From the NCBI GenBank assembly GCA_965366625.1, contig CBDUGP010000037.1, positions 1-64,000 of the forward strand: a DNA stretch of 64,000 nucleotides. Direction: 5' to 3'. Below, piece after piece: positions 16,284-25,066 of the stretch; positions within the stretch are counted from its first letter, which is position 1, and every line of letters begins with the position of its first letter. The position numbers and the translations under genes were made by a program. This DNA is from JAUIJL01 sp965366625 (lineage in GTDB: Bacteria; Acidobacteriota; Thermoanaerobaculia; Multivoradales; J023). Below the pieces are notes generated by a model. It was given only the letters and a program-made list of their open reading frames with translations, was not told the origin of the DNA and ran no database searches.

Positions 16284-18602
16284 CTAGCGCTTCGGTCGTT
16301 GGACGACGACGGCTTGGCCGGAAATGCTCTTGCCCCCGACACTGCCGAAAGAAGCTTCCGGCGCGGTCGAGAATTGAAGACCCCTGGAGATCAGGGTTCG
16401 GCGCAATGCCTCGACCTGGATTTCCAGCACCACTCCGTCGGCCAATGCCGTGCCGCTCAGGTTCGAGATCAAGACATCCAGCTCGCCATCGCGGTCACCG
16501 CTGTCGAAACGAATGTTTGCCATGGAAGGTGTGCCCGCCGGGAAGCGCACCGCGTCGGGAATGCCGTCGCGATCCCGGTCGCTGGGGTCGATGAGCAGTA
16601 GCCGAGGACTGACGTCGAGGGAGAAGACCAGGCTCGAGATAGCCTGCCCACGGCTCTGGAGGCGTACCGGCAACCACAGCGACTCACCGCGGCGAAGCAG
16701 GGTCGAACCGTCGATCACCAGCCTCGGCTCTCCCTGGGTCAGCGTTAGCGAGCCGCCGCCCGAGCAGGTGTCTCCGAAGATCAGCAGGGTGGTGCAAGAG
16801 ACGTCACCGGCGTTGATCGTAGTGTCGGCGTTGGCGTCGCAGCCTACCGGGCTGCCGACGAAGGTGCCGGCCCCTGCGTCGGTCCAGAGGGTGCCGTCAC
16901 CATCGAAGATCTCCAGCGACTCACCGACGATGTCGGCGACGCTCAGAGTTCCGTTACTGTTGCAATCGCCGCGCGGTCCGGGGTAGATCTCCACCGATCC
17001 GTCCGTCTCCGTGCCATCGACGTCTTGCGCTTGGTCGTTGGAGTAGGTGGCAGTCGGAGCTGATGAGAAAGCCACCGTCGCGAGCTCGGTCGAGCCGAGA
17101 CTCGGCGAGCACGTGGCGGTGAAGGTGGCGGTCGCCAGGGGACCGTCGGGCAAGGTCGCGAACGGCGGTGAGAGATCACTGATCAGGATGTCGATTTCAC
17201 CGTCGGAATCGCCCAGGTCATGGAAGACTGTGACGTCGAAGTCCCCCGGAATCGACAGGGTCAAGCCGTCGGGAATGCCGTCGGCCGGGCTGACATCGGT
17301 GTCGTCAAACGTCAGGCAGGTCTCGTCATAGTCGACCGAGAAGGCGGAGGCGACGATCTGGCTGCCGTTGGCGCTGAAGTCGAGGGCCACGTCGACCGTC
17401 TCGGACTCGGCGCCGGGGATGGTGGTAGCGATCGAGAGCCCGGGGGCCGTCTGCAGGGTTGAGCTCAATGCCACGCCCCGGGTGAAAAAAGAGTCTCCGC
17501 TGACGGGCGCACAGGTGAAACCGCCGCTGCCGTCGTTGGTGCAGGCCCGGTTGATCTGGTTAGCGTTCGCAAAGACCGCGTCGAGATCGTTGTCGCCGTC
17601 CAGATCTCCCAGCACCACCTCATAGGCACCAAACGAGTCGGGATTGATATTCGCGCAAGTGAAGCTCCCACTACCGTCATTCATGCACACATGGTCGGGC
17701 CCAGGATCGTTTGTCAGGACGACGTCGAGATCGTTGTCGCCATCCACATCACTGAGCGTCACATCCCGAGTGTTCAAAACTTCGGGGCTCAGATCGGCGC
17801 AGGCGAAACCCCCGCTACCGTCATTAACGCAGATCCGGTTGGGATCGACCCAGCTCGCAAAGACAGCGTCGAGATCGTCGTCGCCGTCAATGTCGCCCAA
17901 GGCCAGCTCCATAGAGATGAAACTGTCGCCGCTGACGGCTGTGCATGCGAAGTTGCCATTGCCATCATTTATGCACAGGCGATTGGGCTGCCCCCCATTC
18001 GCAAAGACCGCGTCGAGATCGTCATCGCCGTCTATGTCACCCAGAGCTCCGCCGAACGTGCTGAAGATATCGCCGCTGAGGTTCGTGCACGAGAAACTGC
18101 CGCTACCATCATTCATGCATAGGCGATTCGGCTGGCCATTCGTCGGAAAAACAATGTCGAGATCGTTGTCGCCGTCTACGTCACCCAGAACCGCACCGAT
18201 CGTGTTGAACACGTCGCCGCTGATGTCGGCACAAGCGAAAGTGCCACCGCCGTTATTCGTGCATAGACGATTGGGCTGTGCCTCATTTGAAAACACAATA
18301 TCGAGGTCATGGTCACCGTCCACGTCGCCAAGCGCCAAACCTACACTCACGAAGGCGTCGCTGCTGACGTTTAAACAACTGCTGAATCCCCCAGCCCCAT
18401 TCCCGAGACAGAGACGATTGGGTTGACCGTGGTTTGCGAAGACCGCATCAGGTAGGCCGTCGCCGTTGAGATCGGCGCGTACGGCAATGGGGGCGAGGGT
18501 CAAGAAGACGAGCGCTGTGATGAGGCTCTCAGCCGGGAACCGGCCGCCACGGCTACAGATCGTACCGACTCGGTTGGTATTAGATTTTTCTAAATTAAAC
18601 AT
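16284..18602 (-). CDS. Secreted VCBS/FG-GAP propeller protein with cohesin-like and dockerin-like domains
   Basis: The frame is open further upstream, but ATG 18602 has AGGGAG 5 nt before it and leads into a signal peptide (SLITALVFLTLAPIAVRA). The product is 772 aa. Residues about 40-380 contain seven Ca-binding repeats of about 46 aa (pattern D.DGD.DLD.VF, preceded by GQPNRLC and NDGSG.F.C), enough for one seven-bladed propeller. Each repeat also has a conserved Cys pair. Next come a cohesin-like domain (about 385-545), a region with two dockerin-like loops (CNSNGTLSVADIV and CDANADTTINAGDV) and a second cohesin-like domain to the end (SSLVFSLDVSPRLLLID, DRDRDGIPDAV). It is likely extracellular; the ligand is unknown. 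Confidence 0.85.
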   Translation of the reverse strand: MFNLEKSNTNRVGTICSRGGRFPAESLITALVFLTLAPIAVRADLNGDGLPDAVFANHGQPNRLCLGNGAGGFSSCLNVSSDAFVSVGLALGDVDGDHDLDIVFSNEAQPNRLCTNNGGGTFACADISGDVFNTIGAVLGDVDGDNDLDIVFPTNGQPNRLCMNDGSGSFSCTNLSGDIFSTFGGALGDIDGDDDLDAVFANGGQPNRLCINDGNGNFACTAVSGDSFISMELALGDIDGDDDLDAVFASWVDPNRICVNDGSGGFACADLSPEVLNTRDVTLSDVDGDNDLDVVLTNDPGPDHVCMNDGSGSFTCANINPDSFGAYEVVLGDLDGDNDLDAVFANANQINRACTNDGSGGFTCAPVSGDSFFTRGVALSSTLQTAPGLSIATTIPGAESETVDVALDFSANGSQIVASAFSVDYDETCLTFDDTDVSPADGIPDGLTLSIPGDFDVTVFHDLGDSDGEIDILISDLSPPFATLPDGPLATATFTATCSPSLGSTELATVAFSSAPTATYSNDQAQDVDGTETDGSVEIYPGPRGDCNSNGTLSVADIVGESLEIFDGDGTLWTDAGAGTFVGSPVGCDANADTTINAGDVSCTTLLIFGDTCSGGGSLTLTQGEPRLVIDGSTLLRRGESLWLPVRLQSRGQAISSLVFSLDVSPRLLLIDPSDRDRDGIPDAVRFPAGTPSMANIRFDSGDRDGELDVLISNLSGTALADGVVLEIQVEALRRTLISRGLQFSTAPEASFGSVGGKSISGQAVVVQRPKR

Positions 18603-18863
18603 TTTTCTCCCTTTCTGAAACTGAGGTTTTTCTCGCGGCAGCGCTTCGCAAACCAACTCGCCTCTTTCACCGCTCCGCCGATCGCGAGCACCGCTTTCGA
18701 TATTGACGAGGTTGTTGCTACTGTCGAGACACATCGCAAGCGCCGTGCCAGGGACCACAGGAGATCTAAAGAGAGGGATAAACCTATTTTTCCCAGAGCT
18801 TTGCGAGGCGCGTTGGCGTTTCGTGGAGGATTGAGGCGGGGTTGACTGGAGACGGTCGAGTTT

Positions 18864-18893
18864 GTCCTCAGACGATCTGGGTCGTCTGAGGAC
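18864..18893. repeat. Perfect 12-bp inverted repeat
   Basis: GTCCTCAGACGA and TCGTCTGAGGAC flank a 6-nt loop (TCTGGG). There is no T-run on either side, so it is not an ordinary terminator. It may be an operator or RNA hairpin in a divergent promoter region. Confidence 0.75.
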
Positions 18894-18989
18894 GGTCCTG
18901 GTGACTACTTGTGGGCCAGCTGGTCTTGGGCAGCTCGGAGATCGGGATTCTTAACAGAAGAGGCAAAACCTTAGGCTGGGAGGTGAAGC

Positions 18990-19076
18990 GATCGGAGGTA
19001 CCAGGCTGGCCTACCAGGCAGTTCGTAGTATTCGAGGGAGCAGATCGGAGGTGCCAGGCTGGCCTGCTTGGCAGTT
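18990..19076. repeat. Imperfect 34-bp direct repeat, two copies
   Basis: Copies at 18990-19023 and 19043-19076 share the frame GATCGGAGGT.CCAGGCTG and a GCAGTT end, differing at about five positions, with a 53-bp period. They end about 120 bp before the start of the small unknown gene, so they could be regulatory sites or remnants of a small duplicated element. Confidence 0.7.
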
Positions 19077-19194
19077 AGAAGGTCAAAGAATGGCAACTGC
19101 TGGCATGAGGATTGCGAATTCTGTGGCTCGATCCGTACTGATGTCTATCGGATCGCTCGATGGCAACCTCAAACAAGAGATAGGGAGAAGGACA

Positions 19195-19695
19195 ATGACG
19201 ACCAATTGGGTTCTAACACTTTCACTAACGGATCGACCTTCGTCGCAAAAGAATACCAACGCGGATTCCAGTGAAAAGCAGCTAAACTACTATTGGAATA
19301 TATTTAATCAGAGCCCCTGTTCAACACTGCCTATCGTCATGAAGGTAAACGATACCCTGGCCATTCAGCTGCAGAAGGGTGGGTTTGGGCCGAACAAAAC
19401 AGCAGTTCTGTCAACAGTCCAGGACAGTAATCCCCCAACTCTAGAGATGATTCAAATAGGAACCGGAAAAAATCCCTTGCCAGACCTATCTAACACAACA
19501 GGGGCCAACTTTCGCGACAACGGTTGGTGGTGGCCGGCATCACCTAGCCCAGGCAACTTCCCCATAGCTCAACCCAATTACGCCTTCCGCTTCAAGCTGA
19601 AGGTCACTGTGCCCGAGCAAGGAGACTACATCGTCGACCCCGAAATGGTCGTTGAACCAACAGGGCCCCCAGAGCCTTACGAACCCAACGGTTGA
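19195..19695 (+). CDS. Small unknown protein, possible PixA/AidA-like beta-sandwich
   Basis: The 166-aa product starts at ATG 19195, preceded by a strong AGGGAGAAGG site; the frame extends upstream but that part looks non-coding. I do not recognise the family with confidence. It has no signal peptide or membrane helix. It is Thr/Asn/Pro-rich, has a Trp cluster (NGWWWPASPSPG) and ends PEPYEPNG. Alternating hydrophobic strands such as YAFRFKLKVTVP and DYIVDPEMVVEP suggest a beta-sandwich, and the YxFDP-like end faintly recalls PixA/AidA inclusion-body proteins. Codon use is clearly more A/T-rich than in the neighbours, so it may be a recent arrival. It runs convergent to the kinase gene. Confidence 0.65.
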   Translation: MTTNWVLTLSLTDRPSSQKNTNADSSEKQLNYYWNIFNQSPCSTLPIVMKVNDTLAIQLQKGGFGPNKTAVLSTVQDSNPPTLEMIQIGTGKNPLPDLSNTTGANFRDNGWWWPASPSPGNFPIAQPNYAFRFKLKVTVPEQGDYIVDPEMVVEPTGPPEPYEPNG

Positions 19696-19713
19696 CACCT
19701 ATTTTTCGGATGC

Positions 19714-22047
19714 TCAACGGCCTTTGGATGGATACCTTAAAGCCAGCTCGTGAAAACGAAGGTCTTGGCGGAGATCCAGCAACTCTGGATCTCGTTGAAT
19801 CTCTTCAAGAGAAAAACGCGCTTTCAGCGATGCTTCCAGGGCGGCAAGCGCGTCGTCGCGGCGCTCACATACTTCCTGGGCGACAGCCAAGCGGAACCAG
19901 GCGCGGCCATCGTCAGCGGGAAGATCCCCTGACTCGTCGATTGCGGCTAGAAACTGATCGCAATCGCCGGCTTTGGCTGCATAGAGGGCTATCCGTGTCC
20001 GCAGGGTCGAGTCTTGGGGCTTGGTCGAAAACTTTTCGTTCAACAGCTGGATGGCCCGGAGATACGCCTTTCGGGCCATCCCCTTCTGGCCAGGGGTCCA
20101 GCGGCGGGCGTCGCCCAGGTTGCCCCAAAGCAAGTAATTGTTTGAGCCACCATTCTCGATCGCTTTTTGGAAGGCGGAGGCCGACTGAGCGTAGAGCCCC
20201 TGGGTGAAATAGATCGTGCCCATGTTGGAGTAGATTGCAGAGTCCTGTTTGACCAAGAGAGCTTGTTGAAACCAAGTCGCGGCTTCAGTGATCGAGCCTT
20301 GCATGTAATACATCGCCCCAAGGTTGCTCAGCACCACGAAGTTGTCGGGAACCACCTGAAGATAACCTAGAAAGACGGCGATAGCCTCTTCGTATCGGCC
20401 AGCCCTGTAATAGAACATACCTAGGTGCTCGGCTTTTTTAGGTTGGATATCTCCAGCACGTAGATAGTGCTCCTCCGCTTGCTGGAAATCGCCTCGAATC
20501 TCGAAGACTCTTCCGAGCCCGGCCCAAGCTGAGGCGTTCGAGGGTTCGATCTCCAAAGCCTTCAAGAGCTCCCGCATCGCGTCGTCTAATCGGCCTATCT
20601 CCAAATACACCGATCCCAAAATAACCCTAGAAACGGCTAGATACTCGTCGATCTTAACGGCCTGCTCGGCAGCAGCTAGCGCCTGCTCCAAACGCTGGGA
20701 GTCCCTGCTTCCTCGAAAATAGTCAAGGTGGTAGGCACGGGCTAGGCCGGCGAGGGCCGGAGCGAATCTCTGATCTTGTGCCAACGCTTTTTGGAAGGCC
20801 GTGGTGGCTTTATCAATATTGCCCTTGCGATCGGGCCGTTCCAGATAAGCCATTCCCCGCTGATAGAGCTCGTAGCTCGTCAGATCGGCCTCGAGCGGGT
20901 GGCTGACAGCCGGGCCGCTGATCGCCGATTCCTCATTGGTCGACTCTAGCCACGATGTCCAACCCCACAACCCGACCGCAACGATCACCACCGTGACGCC
21001 GGCACCCCAACGAAAGGCACTCCCCTTGGTTTCCCGCGCTGAAATCCGCTCTAGCGTCTCAGCGCCCACTGAAACCCCGTCGCCTGCGGAAAGTGTCACC
21101 ACTTGAGACAGCGGAACGTCCGCCTTGGTCAGCTCTTCGGTACCCGATTCAACGGACACTCTCTTCCGCGAGCCCGAGCGCAGTCGGTCGATTTCGGCCA
21201 CTACCAGCCGGGCACCGCTCGGTCGCAAGGCCGGCTCTTTTTCCAGCAGGTGAGTCACGAGGCTCGAAACACCTTCCGGAATCTTCGGATCGAGACGGCG
21301 AAGGGGTTCCTCCTTAGCGCTGCAAATGCGGGTCAGGGTTTCGATCGCACTATCGCCCTTGAAGGGCAGAATCCCGCTCAACATCTCGTAGAGCAGGATG
21401 CCGAGGGAGAAGAGATCGGAGCGGGGGTCTACCTTCTTCCCAAGGGCCTGCTCCGGTGACATGGCCGTCACCGTGCCGACGACATTTCCTTCTTTCGTCA
21501 GAGTAGAGCTCGGCATCGCTGCCTCTGCCGTCTCCGAGTCCTCGAGCCGAACTGTCTTGGCGAGGCCGAAGTCGAGGATCTTCGCTTGGCCGTGAGCGGA
21601 CCTGCTCTTGTAGGAGAGGATCACGTTGCTCGCCTTCAAATCGCGGTGCACCAGCCCCGCGTCATGGGCCTCGGCCAGGCCGGACGCGATGTCGCGAGCA
21701 ATGTCCAGAGCGCGATCCGGCAGCAGCGGTCCTTTGGCGATCACCTCGTCGAGGGTGCGCCCCTCCACCAGCTCCATAACCAGCCAGCTCTGCCCCTCAC
21801 TTTCCTCCCAATCGTGCACCTGCACGATGGCCGGATGGCTCAGCCGTGCCACGGCCCGCGCCTCACGTCGGAAACGCTGGAGGGCTTTTTGCGGATCGCG
21901 CGCGTCGGGGCGGATGCACTTCAGGGCGACGGGTCGGTCGAGCCGGTCGTCGTGGCCCCGCAGCACCTCGCCCATGCCGCCACGGCCCAGTCGACCGGTG
22001 ACCCGGTAAGGGCCGATGTACTCGGGCAAAGGGGGGGCTGGGTCCAT
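19714..22047 (-). CDS. Transmembrane Ser/Thr protein kinase with TPR sensor domain
   Basis: A 777-aa PknB-type kinase. The Gly-rich loop is GRLGRGGMGEV, the ATP-binding lysine is Lys43 (VALKCIRP), the catalytic loop is HRDLKASN (134-141) and DFG is at 159-161. The activation segment contains several Ser/Thr (SSTLTKEGNVVGTVTAMSPEQ). One transmembrane helix follows at about 345-367 (VTVVIVAVGLWGW). The rest, about 380 residues, is a set of about eight TPR repeats (AFQKALAQDQRFAPALAGLA and similar) predicted to face the periplasm. The gene starts 12 bp after the sigma-54 activator stop, so the two are likely co-transcribed and the kinase may phosphorylate that activator or receive shared signals (inference). 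Confidence 0.92.
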   Translation of the reverse strand: MDPAPPLPEYIGPYRVTGRLGRGGMGEVLRGHDDRLDRPVALKCIRPDARDPQKALQRFRREARAVARLSHPAIVQVHDWEESEGQSWLVMELVEGRTLDEVIAKGPLLPDRALDIARDIASGLAEAHDAGLVHRDLKASNVILSYKSRSAHGQAKILDFGLAKTVRLEDSETAEAAMPSSTLTKEGNVVGTVTAMSPEQALGKKVDPRSDLFSLGILLYEMLSGILPFKGDSAIETLTRICSAKEEPLRRLDPKIPEGVSSLVTHLLEKEPALRPSGARLVVAEIDRLRSGSRKRVSVESGTEELTKADVPLSQVVTLSAGDGVSVGAETLERISARETKGSAFRWGAGVTVVIVAVGLWGWTSWLESTNEESAISGPAVSHPLEADLTSYELYQRGMAYLERPDRKGNIDKATTAFQKALAQDQRFAPALAGLARAYHLDYFRGSRDSQRLEQALAAAEQAVKIDEYLAVSRVILGSVYLEIGRLDDAMRELLKALEIEPSNASAWAGLGRVFEIRGDFQQAEEHYLRAGDIQPKKAEHLGMFYYRAGRYEEAIAVFLGYLQVVPDNFVVLSNLGAMYYMQGSITEAATWFQQALLVKQDSAIYSNMGTIYFTQGLYAQSASAFQKAIENGGSNNYLLWGNLGDARRWTPGQKGMARKAYLRAIQLLNEKFSTKPQDSTLRTRIALYAAKAGDCDQFLAAIDESGDLPADDGRAWFRLAVAQEVCERRDDALAALEASLKARFSLEEIQRDPELLDLRQDLRFHELALRYPSKGR

Positions 22048-22059
22048 CGGGTGAGTACT

Positions 22060-23706
22060 TTAGCGCAAGCTCAGGGCTTTCATGCGCAGACGCAGCCCTT
22101 GCAGCGAAATCTCCAAGGCCCGCGCGGCAGCGGCTTCATCCCCATGGCTCGCGAGCGCCTGCTCGATCTCTTCCTGGTTCAAATCCGCCGCCTTGCGCAC
22201 CCGCGGACATCCCTCGATCAACTGATAGAGCACCGAGCGGGACACACCGAGGGCCTCGGCAGCGGTGTTGAGCTGAAAATTCGCCGCTCGTAGGGCGTTT
22301 ACCAGCTCATCTTCGTTGACCTCGGAAGCTTGGCGATACACGGGACGCCACTTGCCGGTCGGGGATCCGGAGTCGTTGGGCTGGGGTGGGACGGATCCGT
22401 CGGATACCGCTGGGCCGAGCGTTGCCTCCGGCGTGCCCGCTCCGCCGGAATCGGTCAGCAGAGATTCTACGAAGGGCTCGAGCTCGATCGGGCGGTTTGC
22501 ACGGCGTGCAACGGCCAGGCGCCGAGCCACATTGGCCAGCTGTCGTACATTGCCCGGCCAATCGTAGGCGGCGAGGCGCGCCACCAGCGGCGCCGGTGGC
22601 CAGGGGCGTTCGGCGGCAGCGTCGGCGGCGGTCGACAAGGGCTCCATGCCTCCCAGCTCACGGTTCAAGAAGTGAAAGAGAAGCCGTCCGACATCGTCGC
22701 GACGCTCGGCCAGGGACGGTAGGCGGATCTCGAAGCCGGCCAGACGATGCAACAGCGGCGTACGAAAACGGCCCTCGGCAATCCGAGCTTCGAGGTCGGC
22801 GTCGGTGGCGGCGACGACGCGCACATCGACGCGCCGGCACTTGGCGCTTCCCACCGGCTGAATCTCACCGCTCTCCAAGGCGCGCAGCAGCAGCGGCTGC
22901 ACCTCCATCGGAGTGTCGCCGATTTCGTCGAGGAAGAGGGTGCCTCCGCTAGCGGCGGCGAAGAATCCGTCTTTGCGGCGGTTGGCGCCGGTAAAGGCTC
23001 CCTTGGTGGCGCCGAAGAGCTCTGATGCGGCCAGAGACGGCGGAATCGCCGCCATGTTGACGGTCACCCAAGGCCCCTCGCGGCGATCACCGGCGTCGTG
23101 CACGGCGCGAGCCACCAACTCCTTGCCGGTGCCGGAAGCTCCCCGCAACAGCACTGGCGCGTCGAGGTCGGCGGCGAGGGCTATGTCTTCGCGCAGCCGC
23201 TGCATCGCCCCGGAGTGACCCACCAATCCGAAGCTGGGGCCCTCGAGGGCGACCGCTGGGCAGAGGTGGAGCAGCAGCACAGCTCGTCCGCCCAGCTCAA
23301 GCACGACACCGCGTTGGATGTCGTCGGCGGAGAAGCAGTGGCGTTCGCCGAGAGGCTCGCCGTTGATCTGGACCGGAGTCGAGCTGCCGGCGCGTTCGAG
23401 CACGAGTTCAGCCGGGCTTCCGCCTTCTCCTGCTCGACCCGCGATAAGCCGTAGCGGCTTGCGACTGAGGTAAGAGACGTCAAGAGCCCGGACGGTGCAG
23501 TCACCAGGGGACGAGAAGAGCGGTGTGCGCCGCGACAGGTCAACTGCGCCTTTAGAAGTCAGCGCGGTCAAGGTCACCCGTTCGCCGACACGGCGCACGT
23601 CGGGATGGACGAGCAGCGTCAAGGCTGGAACCTCAACAGCTGCAGCGAGTTTTTTAAAGCCGTCCGAGAATCGGGTCTCGGTCGTGATGGGGGCGTGAAT
23701 CTTCAT
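22060..23706 (-). CDS. Sigma-54-dependent transcriptional activator with FHA-like N-terminus and tandem Fis-type HTH
   Basis: This 548-aa AAA+ enhancer-binding protein activates sigma-54 promoters. Residues about 25-150 resemble an FHA phosphopeptide-binding domain (LSRKPLRL, INGEPL, LELGGRAVLLL). The AAA+ core has Walker A GASGTGKE (189-196), the sigma-54 contact loop GAFTGA (236-241), Walker B GGTLFLDEIGD and the arginine-finger region. The C-terminus appears to contain two helix-turn-helix units in a row: one near LNTAAEALGVSRSVLYQLIE, the other at the very end near EAAAARALEISLQGLRLRM. One Fis domain is usual, so the second is odd. It precedes a Ser/Thr kinase gene in the same operon; FHA plus kinase is a common signalling pairing. 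Confidence 0.9.
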   Translation of the reverse strand: MKIHAPITTETRFSDGFKKLAAAVEVPALTLLVHPDVRRVGERVTLTALTSKGAVDLSRRTPLFSSPGDCTVRALDVSYLSRKPLRLIAGRAGEGGSPAELVLERAGSSTPVQINGEPLGERHCFSADDIQRGVVLELGGRAVLLLHLCPAVALEGPSFGLVGHSGAMQRLREDIALAADLDAPVLLRGASGTGKELVARAVHDAGDRREGPWVTVNMAAIPPSLAASELFGATKGAFTGANRRKDGFFAAASGGTLFLDEIGDTPMEVQPLLLRALESGEIQPVGSAKCRRVDVRVVAATDADLEARIAEGRFRTPLLHRLAGFEIRLPSLAERRDDVGRLLFHFLNRELGGMEPLSTAADAAAERPWPPAPLVARLAAYDWPGNVRQLANVARRLAVARRANRPIELEPFVESLLTDSGGAGTPEATLGPAVSDGSVPPQPNDSGSPTGKWRPVYRQASEVNEDELVNALRAANFQLNTAAEALGVSRSVLYQLIEGCPRVRKAADLNQEEIEQALASHGDEAAAARALEISLQGLRLRMKALSLR

Positions 23707-23857
23707 CTCCCGCGACGATTCCGGCAGGGGGCGAGCTAATCCAAATAGTCTAACATGCCCCGAGACGGCAGAAGCGTCGGAAGATCCTCGTCCCGATTGA
23801 GCCCTTCGCGTCAGGCAGGGATCTGAATGATTCGATCTCGGGCAAGGTACGCAGGTG

Positions 23858-25066
23858 TCAGATGGTTCTCGGGCTCTTCGGAGCCTCCCCCGGGCGCAGG
23901 CGAAAAGAAAGGGCTGCGGTAGCGAGCACCAACGCTCCGCCGATCCAAAAAGGCACTTGCTCGCCGATACCTTGATATACGGCGCCGGCCCAAATGGGTG
24001 CCAGCAAACGGCTGACGCCGCCGAAGGCTTGTTGCACGCCCACGGTTTGTCCGACCTCGTCCGGGTCGGCGTATCTCGTCACTAAGGACGTGGTGCAAGG
24101 GAAGAGCAGGGCGGTGCCGGTGGGCACTAAGAGCATGAAGCAGGCGAAGGTCAGGGGCGTGGTGGCGAAGGGAATGCTCGCTAGGCCGATCCCGAGGGTC
24201 GCGGCGCCCATGCGCAACACTCGCACCTCGCCGAAGAGGTGCACCAGCTTGCCGAGAATCATGCCGCGCATGAGCATCGACACGAAACCGACTGCCACGT
24301 AAAACCAGCCGATGGTCTGTTCGGTGATTTGGAATCGAAATTCCAGGTAGAGCGCCATGATGCCGGTCATGGACATGAAGGCCATCATGCCGGCGGTGTA
24401 GATCCAGATCAGCCCGTTGACGGTCAGGCCGGGATTCAACAAGACCTCTTTGACCTGACCGCCGATTTTCGGCCGCGGTTTCGTCCGACGGGCCACCGGG
24501 CGATCTCTGGCTTCCTTCAGCCATAGGAAAGTAAAAAGCATGTTGGCCAAACAGAAAGCCGCGGCGATGAGACCCGGTGCCGCCCTCGAATAACCGACCG
24601 TCAAGGAGCCGATCGCCGGCCCGACCATCACGCCCGCGCTGGTGCAGGCGGTGATCCAGCCCAGGGCTTTCGCTCGCTCGTTCGGCCCGACGGCATCGCT
24701 GACATAGGCGCTGACCGCTCCCAGGCTACCGCCGCCCACCCCTTGGAGAAACCGGCAAAGCAACAGCAGGGGCACGGAGTTGGCAAAGGCAAAAACGATG
24801 AAGGCGGTGGCCGAGATGAGCTGGGAGGCGATCATCACCGGCTTGCGGCCGATTCGATCCGAAAGCCGACCCCAATACGGGGAGGTCAACATTTGACCGA
24901 GAGCGAAAATGCCCATCAACCATCCGACGGTAAAGGCATCGGCGCCGAATTGAGTGGCGTAAAACGGCAGGAGGGGCACGATCAAGGCAAAGCCGATCAT
25001 GTCCACAAAGGCCGTCACCATCAGCACCCAAAGTTTGGAAAGAGACAGCTTGCGGTCGTCGCTCAC
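23858..25066 (-). CDS. MFS drug/multidrug efflux transporter (TetA-like)
   Basis: A 12-helix major facilitator of about 402 aa. The family loop 2-3 motif reads GRLSDRIGRKPVM, and the motif near TM1 is FVDMIGFALIVPLLPFYA, typical of the TCR/Tet drug:H+ antiporter branch. I choose GTG 25066, which overlaps the upstream permease stop by 4 nt (GTGA); an ATG at 25090 is the alternative. It is the last of four tightly packed genes with an ABC importer, so it may be co-regulated with solute uptake, perhaps exporting a chelator or product (inference). Substrate cannot be read from the sequence. Confidence 0.88.
   Translation of the reverse strand: MSDDRKLSLSKLWVLMVTAFVDMIGFALIVPLLPFYATQFGADAFTVGWLMGIFALGQMLTSPYWGRLSDRIGRKPVMIASQLISATAFIVFAFANSVPLLLLCRFLQGVGGGSLGAVSAYVSDAVGPNERAKALGWITACTSAGVMVGPAIGSLTVGYSRAAPGLIAAAFCLANMLFTFLWLKEARDRPVARRTKPRPKIGGQVKEVLLNPGLTVNGLIWIYTAGMMAFMSMTGIMALYLEFRFQITEQTIGWFYVAVGFVSMLMRGMILGKLVHLFGEVRVLRMGAATLGIGLASIPFATTPLTFACFMLLVPTGTALLFPCTTSLVTRYADPDEVGQTVGVQQAFGGVSRLLAPIWAGAVYQGIGEQVPFWIGGALVLATAALSFRLRPGEAPKSPRTI

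Larger units (their letters stand above)
18603..19194. other. Divergent intergenic region with hairpin and duplicated block
   Basis: This 592-bp gap lies between a minus-strand secreted protein and a plus-strand small unknown gene. I see no credible gene in it. It contains a strong inverted repeat (18864-18893) and an imperfect 34-bp direct repeat (18990-19023 and 19043-19076), listed separately. Confidence 0.6.

Noticed and set aside
18602..18758. 52-codon N-terminal extension of the VCBS/cohesin protein
   Set aside because: The signal peptide would be buried. ATG 18602 has AGGGAG just upstream and puts the signal near the N-terminus.
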